64,000 nucleotides of DNA from Candidatus Dechloromonas phosphorivorans (GTDB lineage Bacteria > Pseudomonadota > Gammaproteobacteria > Burkholderiales > Rhodocyclaceae), in NCBI GenBank assembly GCA_016721185.1, contig JADKIP010000001.1, positions 1 to 64,000 on the forward strand, read 5' to 3'. Under the pieces are notes generated by a model. The model worked only from the letters and a program-made list of their open reading frames with translations, ran no database searches and had not been told where the DNA came from. Positions 41,493 through 50,402 of this stretch are shown one piece after another. A program made the position numbers and the translations under genes. Position 1 is the first letter of the stretch. Each line of letters begins with the position of its first letter.

Positions 41493-42059
41493 ATGAAAAA
41501 ACTGCTCACTATCGCCCTGCTGATCAGCGCCTTGCCCGCCCTCGCCCAGGATCTCGGGGCGCTGACGGCTGAAACGAAGAAGGCAGTGATGCCGGTCGTG
41601 CCCAAGGTAGTCGCTGCCATGCAGGAAGCCGTGGCCGAAAAGGGTATCGCCGGCGCCATTCCGGTTTGCAAGGAATTGGCACCACAACTGATCAAGGAAA
41701 AACGCCTCGAAACCGGCTGGGATATTCGTCGGGTCAGCCTCAAGACCCGCAACGCCGAGCGCGGCACGCCCGACCTTTGGGAAGTTCGCCAACTGGCCGA
41801 CTTCAACATTCGCGCCGCCAATGGTGAAAAGCCAGAGACGCTGGAGAAGAGCGAGGTTGTGACGATCAACGGCAAACAGGTATTCCGCTACATGAAAGCG
41901 CTGCCGGTAGCCGATGTCTGCATGAAGTGCCACGGCCCGGCCGAGGGGCTCGATGCGGGACTCAGGGCAAAGCTGGCCGAAAACTACCCGCACGACCAGG
42001 CCACGGGCTACACCAAGGGCCAGATTCGCGGCGCACTGACCGTCAAGCGTCCGCTGTAA
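41493..42059 (+). CDS. Periplasmic c-type heme protein, DUF3365/Tll0287-like
   Basis: 188 residues. Signal peptide MKKLLTIALLISALPALA, then a helical sensor-like domain with a single heme motif CMKCH (about 146-150) near the C-terminus. Proteins of this family sense redox or bind ligands through a penta-coordinated heme; a stand-alone secreted version such as this may carry electrons or sense gas. Strong ribosome-binding site AAGCTGGAG ahead of the start. Its transcript should end at the perfect hairpin at 42121-42171. Confidence 0.85.
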   Translation: MKKLLTIALLISALPALAQDLGALTAETKKAVMPVVPKVVAAMQEAVAEKGIAGAIPVCKELAPQLIKEKRLETGWDIRRVSLKTRNAERGTPDLWEVRQLADFNIRAANGEKPETLEKSEVVTINGKQVFRYMKALPVADVCMKCHGPAEGLDAGLRAKLAENYPHDQATGYTKGQIRGALTVKRPL

Positions 42060-42120
42060 TTTAAGGGTCGGCACTGGCTTTTTCGGTTGGAGGGTCGAAG
42101 AGGGCTGCTGCAGGGCTGAA

Positions 42121-42171
42121 AAAACGGGGTTGGGTTCGACTTAACGCTTAAGTCGAACCCAACCCCGTTTT
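42121..42171. terminator. Perfect 24-bp hairpin, bidirectional terminator / palindromic repeat
   Basis: Arms 42121-42144 and 42148-42171 are perfectly complementary with a 3-base loop. The arm starts AAAACGGGG on one side and the other ends CCCCGTTTTT, so either strand gives a hairpin followed by T's. The inner part (TTCGACTTAA/TTAAGTCGAA) recurs at 42744 and 51238. Confidence 0.85.
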
Positions 42172-42260
42172 TACTGCGGCATTACCGCACTCGCAAATTG
42201 CTCGAAAATCCGCGTTGACCGCAGCTTGACTGGGTGTAGCCGTACGGCTACGTTTATTCA

Positions 42261-42341
42261 ATGATTGAGATTCGTAAAACTGACATCTTCGCTCAATGGA
42301 TTGATAGCCTGTATGACATTCAGGCTCGGGCTCGCGCGTGA
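42261..42341 (+). pseudogene. Truncated RelE/HigB-like addiction toxin, 26 codons
   Basis: Reads MIEIRKTDIFAQWIDSLYDI, the start of the HI1419-type toxin family, then stops after QARARA. Intact toxins of this family have about 95-105 residues, so roughly three quarters is gone. Directly after the stop comes CGGAGCAAGCACC, the ribosome-binding site of the intact antitoxin. An internal deletion seems to have joined the toxin start to the antitoxin leader. No single-base shift restores the missing part in 18 bp. Confidence 0.8.
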
Positions 42342-42359
42342 CCTTTCGGAGCAAGCACC

Positions 42360-42659
42360 ATGACCAAAACCGCTACCACTCGTTACGACGTTGCCGAGCA
42401 CCTCAGAACCCAAGAGGAAATGGCCGCCTATCTTGAAGCCTGCCTTGAAGAGGCAAACGGCGACGCAGCATTTATTGCCAAGGCGCTGGGTGACATCGCT
42501 CGCGCCAAAGGCATGTCACAGGTTGCCCGAGATGCCGGGCTGTCTCGCGAGAGTCTCTACAAGGCGCTTTCCGGCGACCGCAGCCCCAGCTTCGACACCA
42601 TCCTCAAGGTCGTGGGTGCATTGGGGCTGAAGCTGCATGCGCAGGCCAACCATGGCTGA
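42360..42659 (+). CDS. Orphan addiction-module antitoxin, HI1420/HigA-like
   Basis: 99 residues. YDVAEHLRTQEEMAAYLEAC followed by an XRE-type helix-turn-helix (MSQVARDAGLSRESLYKALS, about 56-75) is typical of the antidote paired with HI1419-type toxins. Its toxin is truncated immediately upstream. It may still bind its operator or neutralise related toxins elsewhere in the genome. A small hairpin with a T-run follows (42695). Confidence 0.9.
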   Translation: MTKTATTRYDVAEHLRTQEEMAAYLEACLEEANGDAAFIAKALGDIARAKGMSQVARDAGLSRESLYKALSGDRSPSFDTILKVVGALGLKLHAQANHG

Positions 42660-42694
42660 GTCATAAAAATAGGTTGGCGCACGATTTCGGCAAT

Positions 42695-42718
42695 GGCACG
42701 AAACCGTGCCTCCGTTTT
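42695..42718 (+). terminator. Possible terminator after the orphan antitoxin
   Basis: Stem GGCACG/CGTGCC with loop AAAC, followed by TCCGTTTTCT. Weak T-run, 35 bp after the antitoxin stop. Confidence 0.4.
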
Positions 42719-42743
42719 CTTGTCATCATCGCCGGAAACATCA

Positions 42744-42770
42744 GGGTCGGAATCGACTTAACTCTTAAGA
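42744..42770. repeat. Half of a palindromic repeat, right arm missing beside the IS4 element
   Basis: GGGTCGGAATCGACTTAACT is nearly the left arm of the palindromes at 42121 and 51238. The expected right arm (CGA...CCGACCC) is absent; the IS4-family element begins 12 bp later, suggesting that insertion or a linked deletion removed it. Confidence 0.5.
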
Positions 42771-42781
42771 CGACGCCAGAC

Positions 42782-44294
42782 TCGAATGGCACTTACTTAA
42801 GCTTTTTGGGATGTCCATTTTTTCGGACATTCTCGCGCGCGACAGATCGAGGTTGGGTGAGTAATGGGTAGGCCTTCTGTCGCCGTTTGATGGCACGAGG
42901 TTCGATGCGTCCGGGGCGGTTGCCCACGGTTTGCTGCGCGATGAGAACGAAGATCTCGTTGGGGTGGGCGATGTTGCCGTGATAAGCGTGAGGCGCCCAG
43001 GCGAGCCAAATTTGCACCGTATGCTTGAAGCTTAACTGACGGGGCAAGCAACCGCTGAGCAGTGCCGCGTGAGCCATCATCAAGCGAATCAAATTGTAAG
43101 CGAGCAGATAGACCCATATTTCCTTCTCGGCCATGGCAGGAGTTTGGCAACTTAGCTGCTCCATACCCAAGGAGGTCTTGATGTTGCGCAGATCAAGCTC
43201 AACATGCCAGCGATCCCGATACAGCCGTTTGATCGCCTCCTTGGTTGTTTGCTTTGGACACAGCAAGGTCGTGACCAGCGTTTTGCCACCCGCGCGAAGT
43301 TCGCGAACCGTCATACGCGCTGGCGCGTGCGCGTAATCCTCCTGCGACATCCAGTCTGGCTTGATGGTTGGTTTGGACAAAACCAGCAGGTGGTCACGCT
43401 CCCCCAGGCGCTCGCCAAGGCCAAAATCGGTGGTGCGTTGGCGTGAGCCGTGCTGCTCAAAGACCGCATCAACACCGCGCTCAACCAGCGCACACAGCAG
43501 GAAGTAGGTGGCATAGAACGCATCGCCCAATAGCACATCGCCACGCACCAAGGTGTTGAGCTGGCGGCGCAGCAAGGACTGCTCATCACTCCCTTTACCG
43601 CGACAGGCGCTGATCGCGGCATCAAGCACGGCACCGCTGCCCAGGCAGATCAGCCCCACGATCCGGCATTGCGGGAATCCCAATCCAGGCTTCTGGCTGC
43701 CCGGTTGCGGGAAGTCCGCTTGATTGGCCGTCGTATCGGGCATGATGATTGTGGCCCCATCGACCAATCGTACGGGACGACCTCGCCAGTGCCATGCCGC
43801 TGGGGCGTGGGCCGCCAGCCATTGCCCTGTGTGACGGACCAAAGTGCTGACCATCAGCGTCGGCACGCGTTGGCGAGCGCGACAATAGGCGCCGGTATGG
43901 GTGCTGCAGGGGTAAGCCCAGTGACCAGGTGTTTGATCGCCTTTTCATTGACGGCTCGCTGGCAGGAGCGATCGGTACTGAGGGCTTGCGCTAAAAACAT
44001 CGAGAGTGTCTCCGTCGGCGGAAACACCCTCTCTCGGTGTGGTGGCAAGGCCAATTCCACGACGTCAAACAATTCCGGCCCCGTCAATAGGTTGAAAAAC
44101 GCATGCGCATCAGCGCTGCCTGCTTGCGCCGAAATCGCGTTGCATTGTCGGGCGGTCGCTTTGTGGATAGCATGCATTTGGGCTGATTCCTCGTGTGATG
44201 GTTGGGTGTTTGGCGACTCCAACTTATCACGCGTCGATTCAGCCTGCTTTGTCAATTACATCAGTGGGTTGAGGCTTAAGTAAGTGCCATTCGA
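42782..44294 (-). mobile_element. IS4-family insertion sequence with 21-bp terminal inverted repeats
   Basis: Ends are perfect inverted repeats: TCGAATGGCACTTACTTAAG at 42782 and its complement ending at 44294. The length is 1513 bp. Flanks share GACGCC-A/G-G, an imperfect candidate target duplication. One transposase gene, broken by a frameshift, fills the element. Confidence 0.85.
42793..44255 (-). pseudogene. IS4-family DDE transposase, frameshifted
   Basis: The N-terminal part (MTKQAESTRDKLESPNTQPS, 44255 down to about 43860) and the rest (beginning near VPTLMVSTLVRHTGQWLAAH) are in different frames that overlap around 43854-43866. The larger part has VRLVDGATIIMPDT (catalytic Asp), LLGDAFYATYFLL (second Asp) and YRDRWHVELDLRNIKTSLGM with the Y-R-E-like signature WHVELD of IS4 members. 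A one-base slip, real or from assembly, separates the parts; in either case the two overlap by only a few codons. Confidence 0.85.
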
Positions 44295-44379
44295 CGCCGG
44301 CCCCGCTATTTGTTCGCGGTTGCTGGAGTCCACAATCAAGTGCAACACACCATAAATTTTAAACGGGAGTTTTCGGAGT

Positions 44380-44403
44380 ATGCTAATACGCTATATTTAT
44401 GTA
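44380..44403 (+). pseudogene. First eight codons of a lipoprotein gene interrupted by the IS5-family element
   Basis: ATG at 44380 preceded by TTTTCGGAGT reads MLIRYIYV and ends exactly at the left edge of the insertion sequence. Joining it to 50403, after removing the element and one TA, gives MLIRYIYVIMGLLLTGCLKT, a complete lipoprotein signal with lipobox. The fit of frame, signal and edge makes the split firm. Confidence 0.85.
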
Positions 44404-44529
44404 GTCGGCCCTGCAAAAGTCCGGAAACGCTTATGAACAGATGGTTTGCACCGGAAATCTTCCCCATGGAATCCCCGAGAAATTAAAATAATGCCTGTGG
44501 AAACCTGAGAGAAATTGAGGGAAGTTCTG

Positions 44530-45429
44530 ATGGCTACCGACGATTTTTTCCGCGCCCGACTCGATCAAATGATTGATCTCCGACATCCCTTGGTGGTGCT
44601 CGCAGGGCGATTGCCGTGGGGCCAGATCGAAGCCGCTTGGCGCCGGCCTTTGCCCGCAAGCATCGGGCAGGGAAGGTGATGCTAGGCAGTGATTTGTTCG
44701 GGACGACGTTGGAGATTGCCGGCGCCGGTGTCAGTGCCGCCGGCCGGCCGCGTTTGCCGATCCGGCTGATGGCGGCGCTGCTCTATCTCAAGCACGCCTT
44801 CAACCTGAGCGACGAGGAACTGGTCGCCCGCTGGTCGGAGAACGTGGTCTGGCAATACTTTAGTGGTCAGGACTACTACACGCCGCAACTGCCCTGCGAT
44901 GGCACCCAAATTGGCCGCTTTCGCACGGCCATCGGCGAAGCCGGGGTGGAAGAACTGCTCAAGGCAACCATCGACACGGCCGTGCAGAGCAGAGCCATAC
45001 GACCGGCGGAATTCGAACGGGTCATTGTTGACACCACCGTCCAGGAGAAAGCCATCGCCCATCCGGTCGATAGCCGCTTGCTGGAAATCGCCCGGGCCAA
45101 GGTCGTGCAAGCCGCGAAGCGCGTCGGCATCGCCTTTGAAACAGACCTTCGTGAAAGAAGGCAAGGAACTGCGCCGCAAGGCCGGCGGCTACGCCCACGC
45201 GAAACAGTTCAAGCGTCTGCGGCGCACGGTCAAACGCCAGCGCACGATCCTTGGCATCGTGCTGCGCAAAATCGGTCGCAAATTGGCAACCGCGAGCAGC
45301 GAATCGCCGAGCGCGATCGCCCACTTGAACACCTTGCTCGAACGCGCCGAGCGCATCCGCAAACAACAACCGAAGGACAAGAACAAGCTTTACGCCCTGC
45401 ATGCACCGGAAGTCGAGTGCATCGGCAAG
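44530..45429 (+). pseudogene. IS5-family transposase, first exon
   Basis: Starts MATDDFFRARLDQMIDLRHP and continues with LPIRLMAALLYLKHAFNLSD, YFSGQDYYTP and VIVDTTVQEKAIAHPVDSRL (catalytic Asp). One missing base near 44637 and one extra T near 45135 shift the frame; corrected, it runs in frame to VECIGK at 45429, where the first intron begins. The transposase resumes at 49821 with GKARKPYEFGV in the same phase. Confidence 0.85.
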
Positions 45430-46036
45430 GTGCGACGGAAGTCGCTTACATCATTGTCTCGCCCACTCACAAGGCTGGTGACGAGACCGGCCGTTCCGTC
45501 GGCCGTAGCCTACCTGTGCATGCGTCGCTGGCAACGGCGTCGTGTGAAGCCACGGGGACAACGTATTGGATCTTTAGATCACGGCGCTCTCTGCGAAGAA
45601 GCGACGTCACCTGCGAGCATCAACGCGGATGGAATGCAAGGCTGAGTGGCATGGTTAACGCAAGTGAACTGCTACAGGCATCGTTATGCATGACAAGCCA
45701 AAGATGCTGACAGGCTTGAACCAAAACGGTAAGTGGTCGGCTGCCCCTCCTTTTACCATGGGGCACACGGACAAGAAGGCCACCGAGTGTACAGGCAGAA
45801 CCTACCCCACGCGTTGTGATGAATGCGGAACACGGTAAGCCCGACGTGCCGCCGGCAACGGCAGGCCAACCGCAAGGAAAGCTGATGGCACAGCGGGTAA
45901 AGGATTGCGGAGAAAGCCAAGGCTGTTCGGTAATAGAGCAGATACGGGCAACCTTGCCCGGCGCGAAAGCGAGCCGACTTCCGCAAGGTCTTTCATGGCA
46001 ACAGACTCTGAGAAACCGAGCATCGGAGGAAAGCAG

Positions 46037-47507
46037 ATGACGGTGTGGGTTCGCCTGGCGAAAGTCAAAAGGACTTCCACTGGTGCGCCTCCGGCCGACC
46101 CCAGTCCTTGGAACCGGATTGATTGGAACCACGCGACCGACGAGGTTGCACGGCTGCAGAGACGCATTGCCAAGGCAACACAGGTTGGCCGGTGGAACAA
46201 GGTGAAATCCCTGCAACGCCTGCTAACCCGCTCGTACAGCGGCAATGTCTAGCCGTCAAACGAGTGACGGAGAATGCTGGCAAACGAACAGCAGGTGACG
46301 GACGAATCTGGGCAACCCCGATGTCCAGATTCACTGCCATTCAATCATTGAAACACCGGGGCTATCGGCCGCTACCGCTGCGGCGCGTGTTTATCCCGAA
46401 AAGCAATGGAAAGGAACGACCTCTGGGCATTCCCACCATGCATGACAGGGCGATGCAAGCGTTATGGCAAATGGCGCTGATTCCTGTGGCAGAGACCACG
46501 GCCGACCTGAACTCATACGGCTTTCGGCCAAGCGTTCAACGGCCGATGCCATCGAGCAATGTTTTTGTGCGCTGGCAAAGCGTGACTCGGCTCAGTGGGT
46601 GCTTGAGGGTGATATCCGTGGATGCTTCGACAACATCTGCCACGAGTGGTTGTTGGCGAACATCCCGATGGATAAGGTCATTCTGCGTAAATGGTTGAAA
46701 GCGGGGTTCGTCGACAAAGGGGCTCAGTTTCCGACAGAAGCTGGAACGCCACAAGGCGGAATAGTTTCTCCAGTGTTGGCCAACATGACACTGGACGGAC
46801 TGGAACGTGCGGTCAGCGAAGCTCTTGGGCCGACCAAGAATGCACGACAGCCCGCGAAAGCGCACGTCATCCGTTACGCGGATGACTTTGTGGTGACGGC
46901 AGCGAATCAGCGATTGCTGGAGCAGAACGTAAAACCGGCCGTGGAGGCATTTCTCTCGGTTCGGGGTCTGCAACTGGCACCTGAAAAGACGTTGATCACA
47001 CACATTTCCAAGGGGTTTGATTTCCTTGGTCAAAATGTGCGCAAGTACGGGAACAAGCTGCTGATCAAACCGGCTCGCAAGAGCCAACAGGCAATATTGA
47101 ACAAGGTTGCGGATGTGCTGAAATCAAACAGGACCGCGACACAGGCTCAAGTGATCATGGTACTCAATCCGATTCTGCGAGGATGGGCCATGTACCATCG
47201 ACATGTCGTGGCGGCGGATATCTTCTCCCGGATCGATCATCTGATATGGGTCAAGGTATGGCGTTGGGCAAGACGCCGTCATCCGAACAAGGGAATGCGC
47301 TGGATCAAGGCGCGCTACTTTGAGCGCCACGGTATGCGCGATTGGGTCTTTGCATGTGCAACAAAGCCAGCTGAGTTGGCCTATCGGCCTGTCCTCTTCC
47401 GGCTGGCTCAATTGCCCATCAAACGCCACACGAAAGTCTGTAGTCGAGCCAATCCATTTGATCCGGCATGGTCCTCATATTTTGAACAACGCGCCCATGC
47501 CATCTGA
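46037..47507 (+). pseudogene. ltrA: Group II intron reverse transcriptase/maturase, copy 1, frameshifted
   Basis: Starts MTVWVRLAKVKRTSTGA behind a GGAGG site. The RT domain has [36 protein letters not shown] (motif A), [15 protein letters not shown] (motif 4) and the catalytic YADDFVV. Domain X includes RGWAMYHRHVVAADIFSRID, and the C-terminus KVCSRANPFDPAWSSYFEQR is typical of full-length maturases. A stop at 46250 follows a one-base loss that copy 2 shares. A second shift near 46532 (GGCCAAGCG, where copy 2 has GGCCAAAGCG) is private to copy 1. Confidence 0.85.
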
Positions 47508-47553
47508 CTCCGTTGTGACCTGCCCGGTCCAGAGATGGGCTGCTGAAAGGCTT

Positions 47554-47587
47554 GAGCCGTGTGCTGGGAAACTCGCCTGCACGGTTC
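47554..47587 (+). ncRNA. Group II intron domain V, copy 1
   Basis: A 34-base hairpin starts GAGCCGTGTGC, has a GAAA tetraloop (positions 15-18) and closes GCACGGTTC. It holds the catalytic AGC triad. The sequence is identical in copy 2. Confidence 0.92.
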
Positions 47588-48235
47588 TGAGGGGAGAGCA
47601 CGCCGGTAACGGCGTGTTCTTACCCGACGTGCGACGTGAAGTCGCTTACATCATTGTCTCGCCCACTCACAAGGCTGGTGACGAGACCGGCCGTTCCGTC
47701 GGCCGTAGCCTACCTGTGCATGCGTCGCTGGCAACGGCGTCGTGTGAAGCCACGGGGACAACGTATTGGATCTTTAGATCACGGCGCTCTCTGCGAAGAA
47801 GCGACGTCACCTGCGAGCATCAACGCGGATGGAATGCAAGGCTGAGTGGCATGGTTAACGCAGGTGAACTGCTACAGGCATCGTTATGCATGACAAGCCA
47901 AAGATGCTGACAGGCTTGAACCAAAACGGTAAGTGGTCGGCTGCCCCCTCCTTTACCATGGGGCACACGGACAAGAAGGCCACCGGTGTACAGGCAGAAC
48001 CTACCCCACGCGTTGTGATGAATGCGGAACACGGTAAGCCCGACGTGCCGCCGGCAACGGCAGGCCAACCGCAAGGAAAGCTGATGGCACAGCGGGTAAA
48101 GGATTGCGGAGAAAGCCAAGGCTGTTCGGTAATAGAGCAGATACGGGCAACCTTGCCCGGCGCGAAAGCGAGCCGACTTCCGCAAGGTCTTTCATGGCAA
48201 CAGACTCTGAGAAACCGAGCATCGGAGGAAAGCAG

Positions 48236-49700
48236 ATGACGGTGTGGGTTCGCCTGGCGAAAGTCAAAAGGACTTCCACTGGTGCCTCCGGCCGACCCCA
48301 GTCCTGGAACCGGATTGATTGGAACCACGCGACCGACGAGGTTGCACGGCTGCAGAGACGCATTGCCAAGGCAACACAGGTTGGCCGGTGGAACAAGGTG
48401 AAATCCCTGCAACGCCTGCTAACCCGCTCGTACAGCGGCAATGTCCAGCCGTCAAACGAGTGACGGAGAATGCTGGCAAACGAACAGCAGGTGACGGACG
48501 AATCTGGGCACCCCCGATGTCCAGATTCACTGCCATTCAATCATTGAAACACCGGGGCTATCGGCCGCTACCGCTGCGGCGCGTGTTTATCCCGAAAAGC
48601 AATGGAAAGGAACGACCTCTGGGCATTCCCACCATGCATGACAGGGCGATGCAAGCGTTATGGCAAATGGCGCTGATTCCTGTGGCAGAGACCACGGCCG
48701 ACCTGAACTCATACGGCTTTCGGCCAAAGCGTTCAACGGCCGATGCCATCGAGCAATGTTTTTGTGCGCTGGCAAAGCGTGACTCGGCTCAGTGGGTGCT
48801 TGAGGGTGATATCCGTGGATGCTTCGACAACATCTGCCACGAGTGGTTGTTGGCGAACATCCCGATGGATAAGGTCATTCTGCGTAAATGGTTGAAAGCG
48901 GGGTTCGTCGACAAAGGGGCTCAGTTTCCGACAGAAGCTGGAACGCCACAAGGCGGAATAGTTTCTCCAGTGTTGGCCAACATGACACTGGACGGACTGG
49001 AACGTGCGGTCAGCGAAGCCTTGGGCCGACCAAGAATGCACGACAGCCCGCGAAAGCGCACGTCATCCGTTACGCGGATGACTTTGTGGTGACGGCAGCG
49101 AATCAGCGATTGCTGGAGCAGAACGTAAAACCGGCCGTGGAGGCATTTCTCTCGGTTCGGGGTCTGCAACTGGCACCTGAAAAGACGTTGATCACACACA
49201 TTTCCAAGGGGTTTGATTCCTTGGTCAAAATGTGCGCAAGTACGGGAACAAGCTGCTGATCAAACCGGCTCGCAAGAGCCAACAGGCAATATTGAACAAG
49301 GTTGCGGATGTGCTGAAATCAAACAGGACCGCGACACAGGCTCAAGTGATCATGGTACTCAATCCGATTCTGCGAGGATGGGCCATGTACCATCGACATG
49401 TCGTGGCGGCGGATATCTTCTCCCGGATCGATCATCTGATATGGGTCAAGGTATGGCGCTGGGCAAGACGCCGTCATCCGAACAAGGGAATGCGCTGGAT
49501 CAAGGCGCGCTACTTTGAGCGCCACGGTATGCGCGATTGGGTCTTTGCATGCAACAAAGCCAGCTGAGTTGGCCTATCGGCCTGTCCTCTTCCGGCTGGC
49601 TCAATTGCCCATCAAACGCCACACGAAAGTCTGTAGTCGAGCCAATCCATTTGATCCGGCATGGTCCTCATATTTTGAACAACGCGCCCATGCCATCTGA
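48236..49700 (+). pseudogene. ltrA: Group II intron reverse transcriptase/maturase, copy 2, frameshifted
   Basis: Same protein as copy 1. [18 protein letters not shown] is intact here. It shares the early one-base loss of copy 1 (near 48444) and has private shifts near 49018 (one base short in GAAGCCTTGGG), near 49219 (one T short) and near 49552. With those corrected it is a full maturase with YADDFVV. Neither copy can encode a complete protein as written. Confidence 0.85.
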
Positions 49701-49745
49701 CTCGTTGTGACCTGCCCGGTCCAGAGATGGGCTGCTGAAAGGCTT

Positions 49746-49779
49746 GAGCCGTGTGCTGGGAAACTCGCCTGCACGGTTC
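49746..49779 (+). ncRNA. Group II intron domain V, copy 2
   Basis: Identical to domain V of copy 1: GAGCCGTGTGC, GAAA tetraloop, GCACGGTTC; 41 bases from the intron end. Confidence 0.92.
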
Positions 49780-49820
49780 TGAGGGGAGAGCACGCCGGTA
49801 ACGGCGTGTTCTTACCCGAC

Positions 49821-50384
49821 GGCAAAGCCCGGAAACCCTACGAGTTCGGTGTCAAGGCCAGCATCGTCGTAACCCACAAGAGCGGCCTGATGGTCGGGGC
49901 GCGAACCTTTCCCGGCAACCCCTATGATGGTCACATTCTCTCAGCACAACTCGAACAGACGAACATCCTGCTCGAAGATGTGGGCCGGTCACCGAAAGAA
50001 GTGGTGGTTGATCTGGGCTTTCGTGGCGTCGATCGTGACAATCCCCAGGTGGAGATCATTCATCGCGGCAAGTACAAGTCGCTGACCAAGCAACAGCGCC
50101 GCTGGCTCAAGCGACGACAGGCGGTAGAACCAGCGATTGGCCACCCAGTCGGATCACCGGATGGATCGCTGCTGGCTCCAAGGACAACAGGGGATGCCTT
50201 GCATGCCGTGCTGTGTGCTACCGGCTACAACCTGCGCTGGTTGCTGCGGGCTATGCTCCGTCTGGGCCTAAAGGCCACTTTTTTGCGCCCGGTTTTACTG
50301 CTGTTGATTGCGCTCCTCAGCAGCGACCATGCCCGATCCAACTCGCTCACTCAGAATTTCCGCTTGAACGGAGCGCTCAGATGA
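49821..50384 (+). pseudogene. IS5-family transposase, last exon
   Basis: Resumes GKARKPYEFGVKASIVVTHK in the phase left at 45429. VVVDLGFRGVDRDN carries the second catalytic Asp and KRRQAVEPAIGH the Glu. The C-terminus is intact and ends inside the right terminal repeat region. Joined and corrected, the transposase has about 487 residues. Confidence 0.88.
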
Positions 50385-50402
50385 ATTTTGCAGGACCGAC
50401 TA

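Larger units (their letters stand above)
45430..47628 (+). mobile_element. Group II intron, copy 1 (upstream of a tandem pair)
   Basis: 2199 bp. The 5' end GTGCGACG and 3' end TTACCCGAC are the conserved group II boundaries; a 34-base domain V lies 41 bases from the 3' end. It contains a maturase/reverse-transcriptase gene. Its last base abuts the first base of copy 2 with no spacer. Relative to copy 2 the sequence is nearly identical, differing mostly by single-base indels. Confidence 0.9.
47629..49820 (+). mobile_element. Group II intron, copy 2 (downstream of a tandem pair)
   Basis: 2192 bp. Starts GTGCGACGTGAAG directly at the last C of copy 1 and ends TTACCCGAC at 49820, after which the transposase reading frame resumes (GGCAAAGCC). 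The 5' exon facing it is therefore the 3' end of copy 1. Confidence 0.9.
44402..50402 (+). mobile_element. IS5-family insertion sequence, itself interrupted by two tandem group II introns
   Basis: Terminal inverted repeats TAGTCGGCCCTGCAAAA (44402-44418) and the complement of TAGTCGGTCCTGCAAAA (50386-50402) match at 16 of 17 positions, the outer TA being the likely 2-bp target duplication. Without the 4391 bp of introns it is about 1.6 kb and holds one transposase gene. It sits inside a lipoprotein gene. Confidence 0.88.

Noticed and set aside
45430..49820. Retron or diversity-generating retroelement
   Set aside because: The reverse transcriptase is flanked by group II boundaries and domain V, with no template/variable repeat pair and no msr-msd layout.
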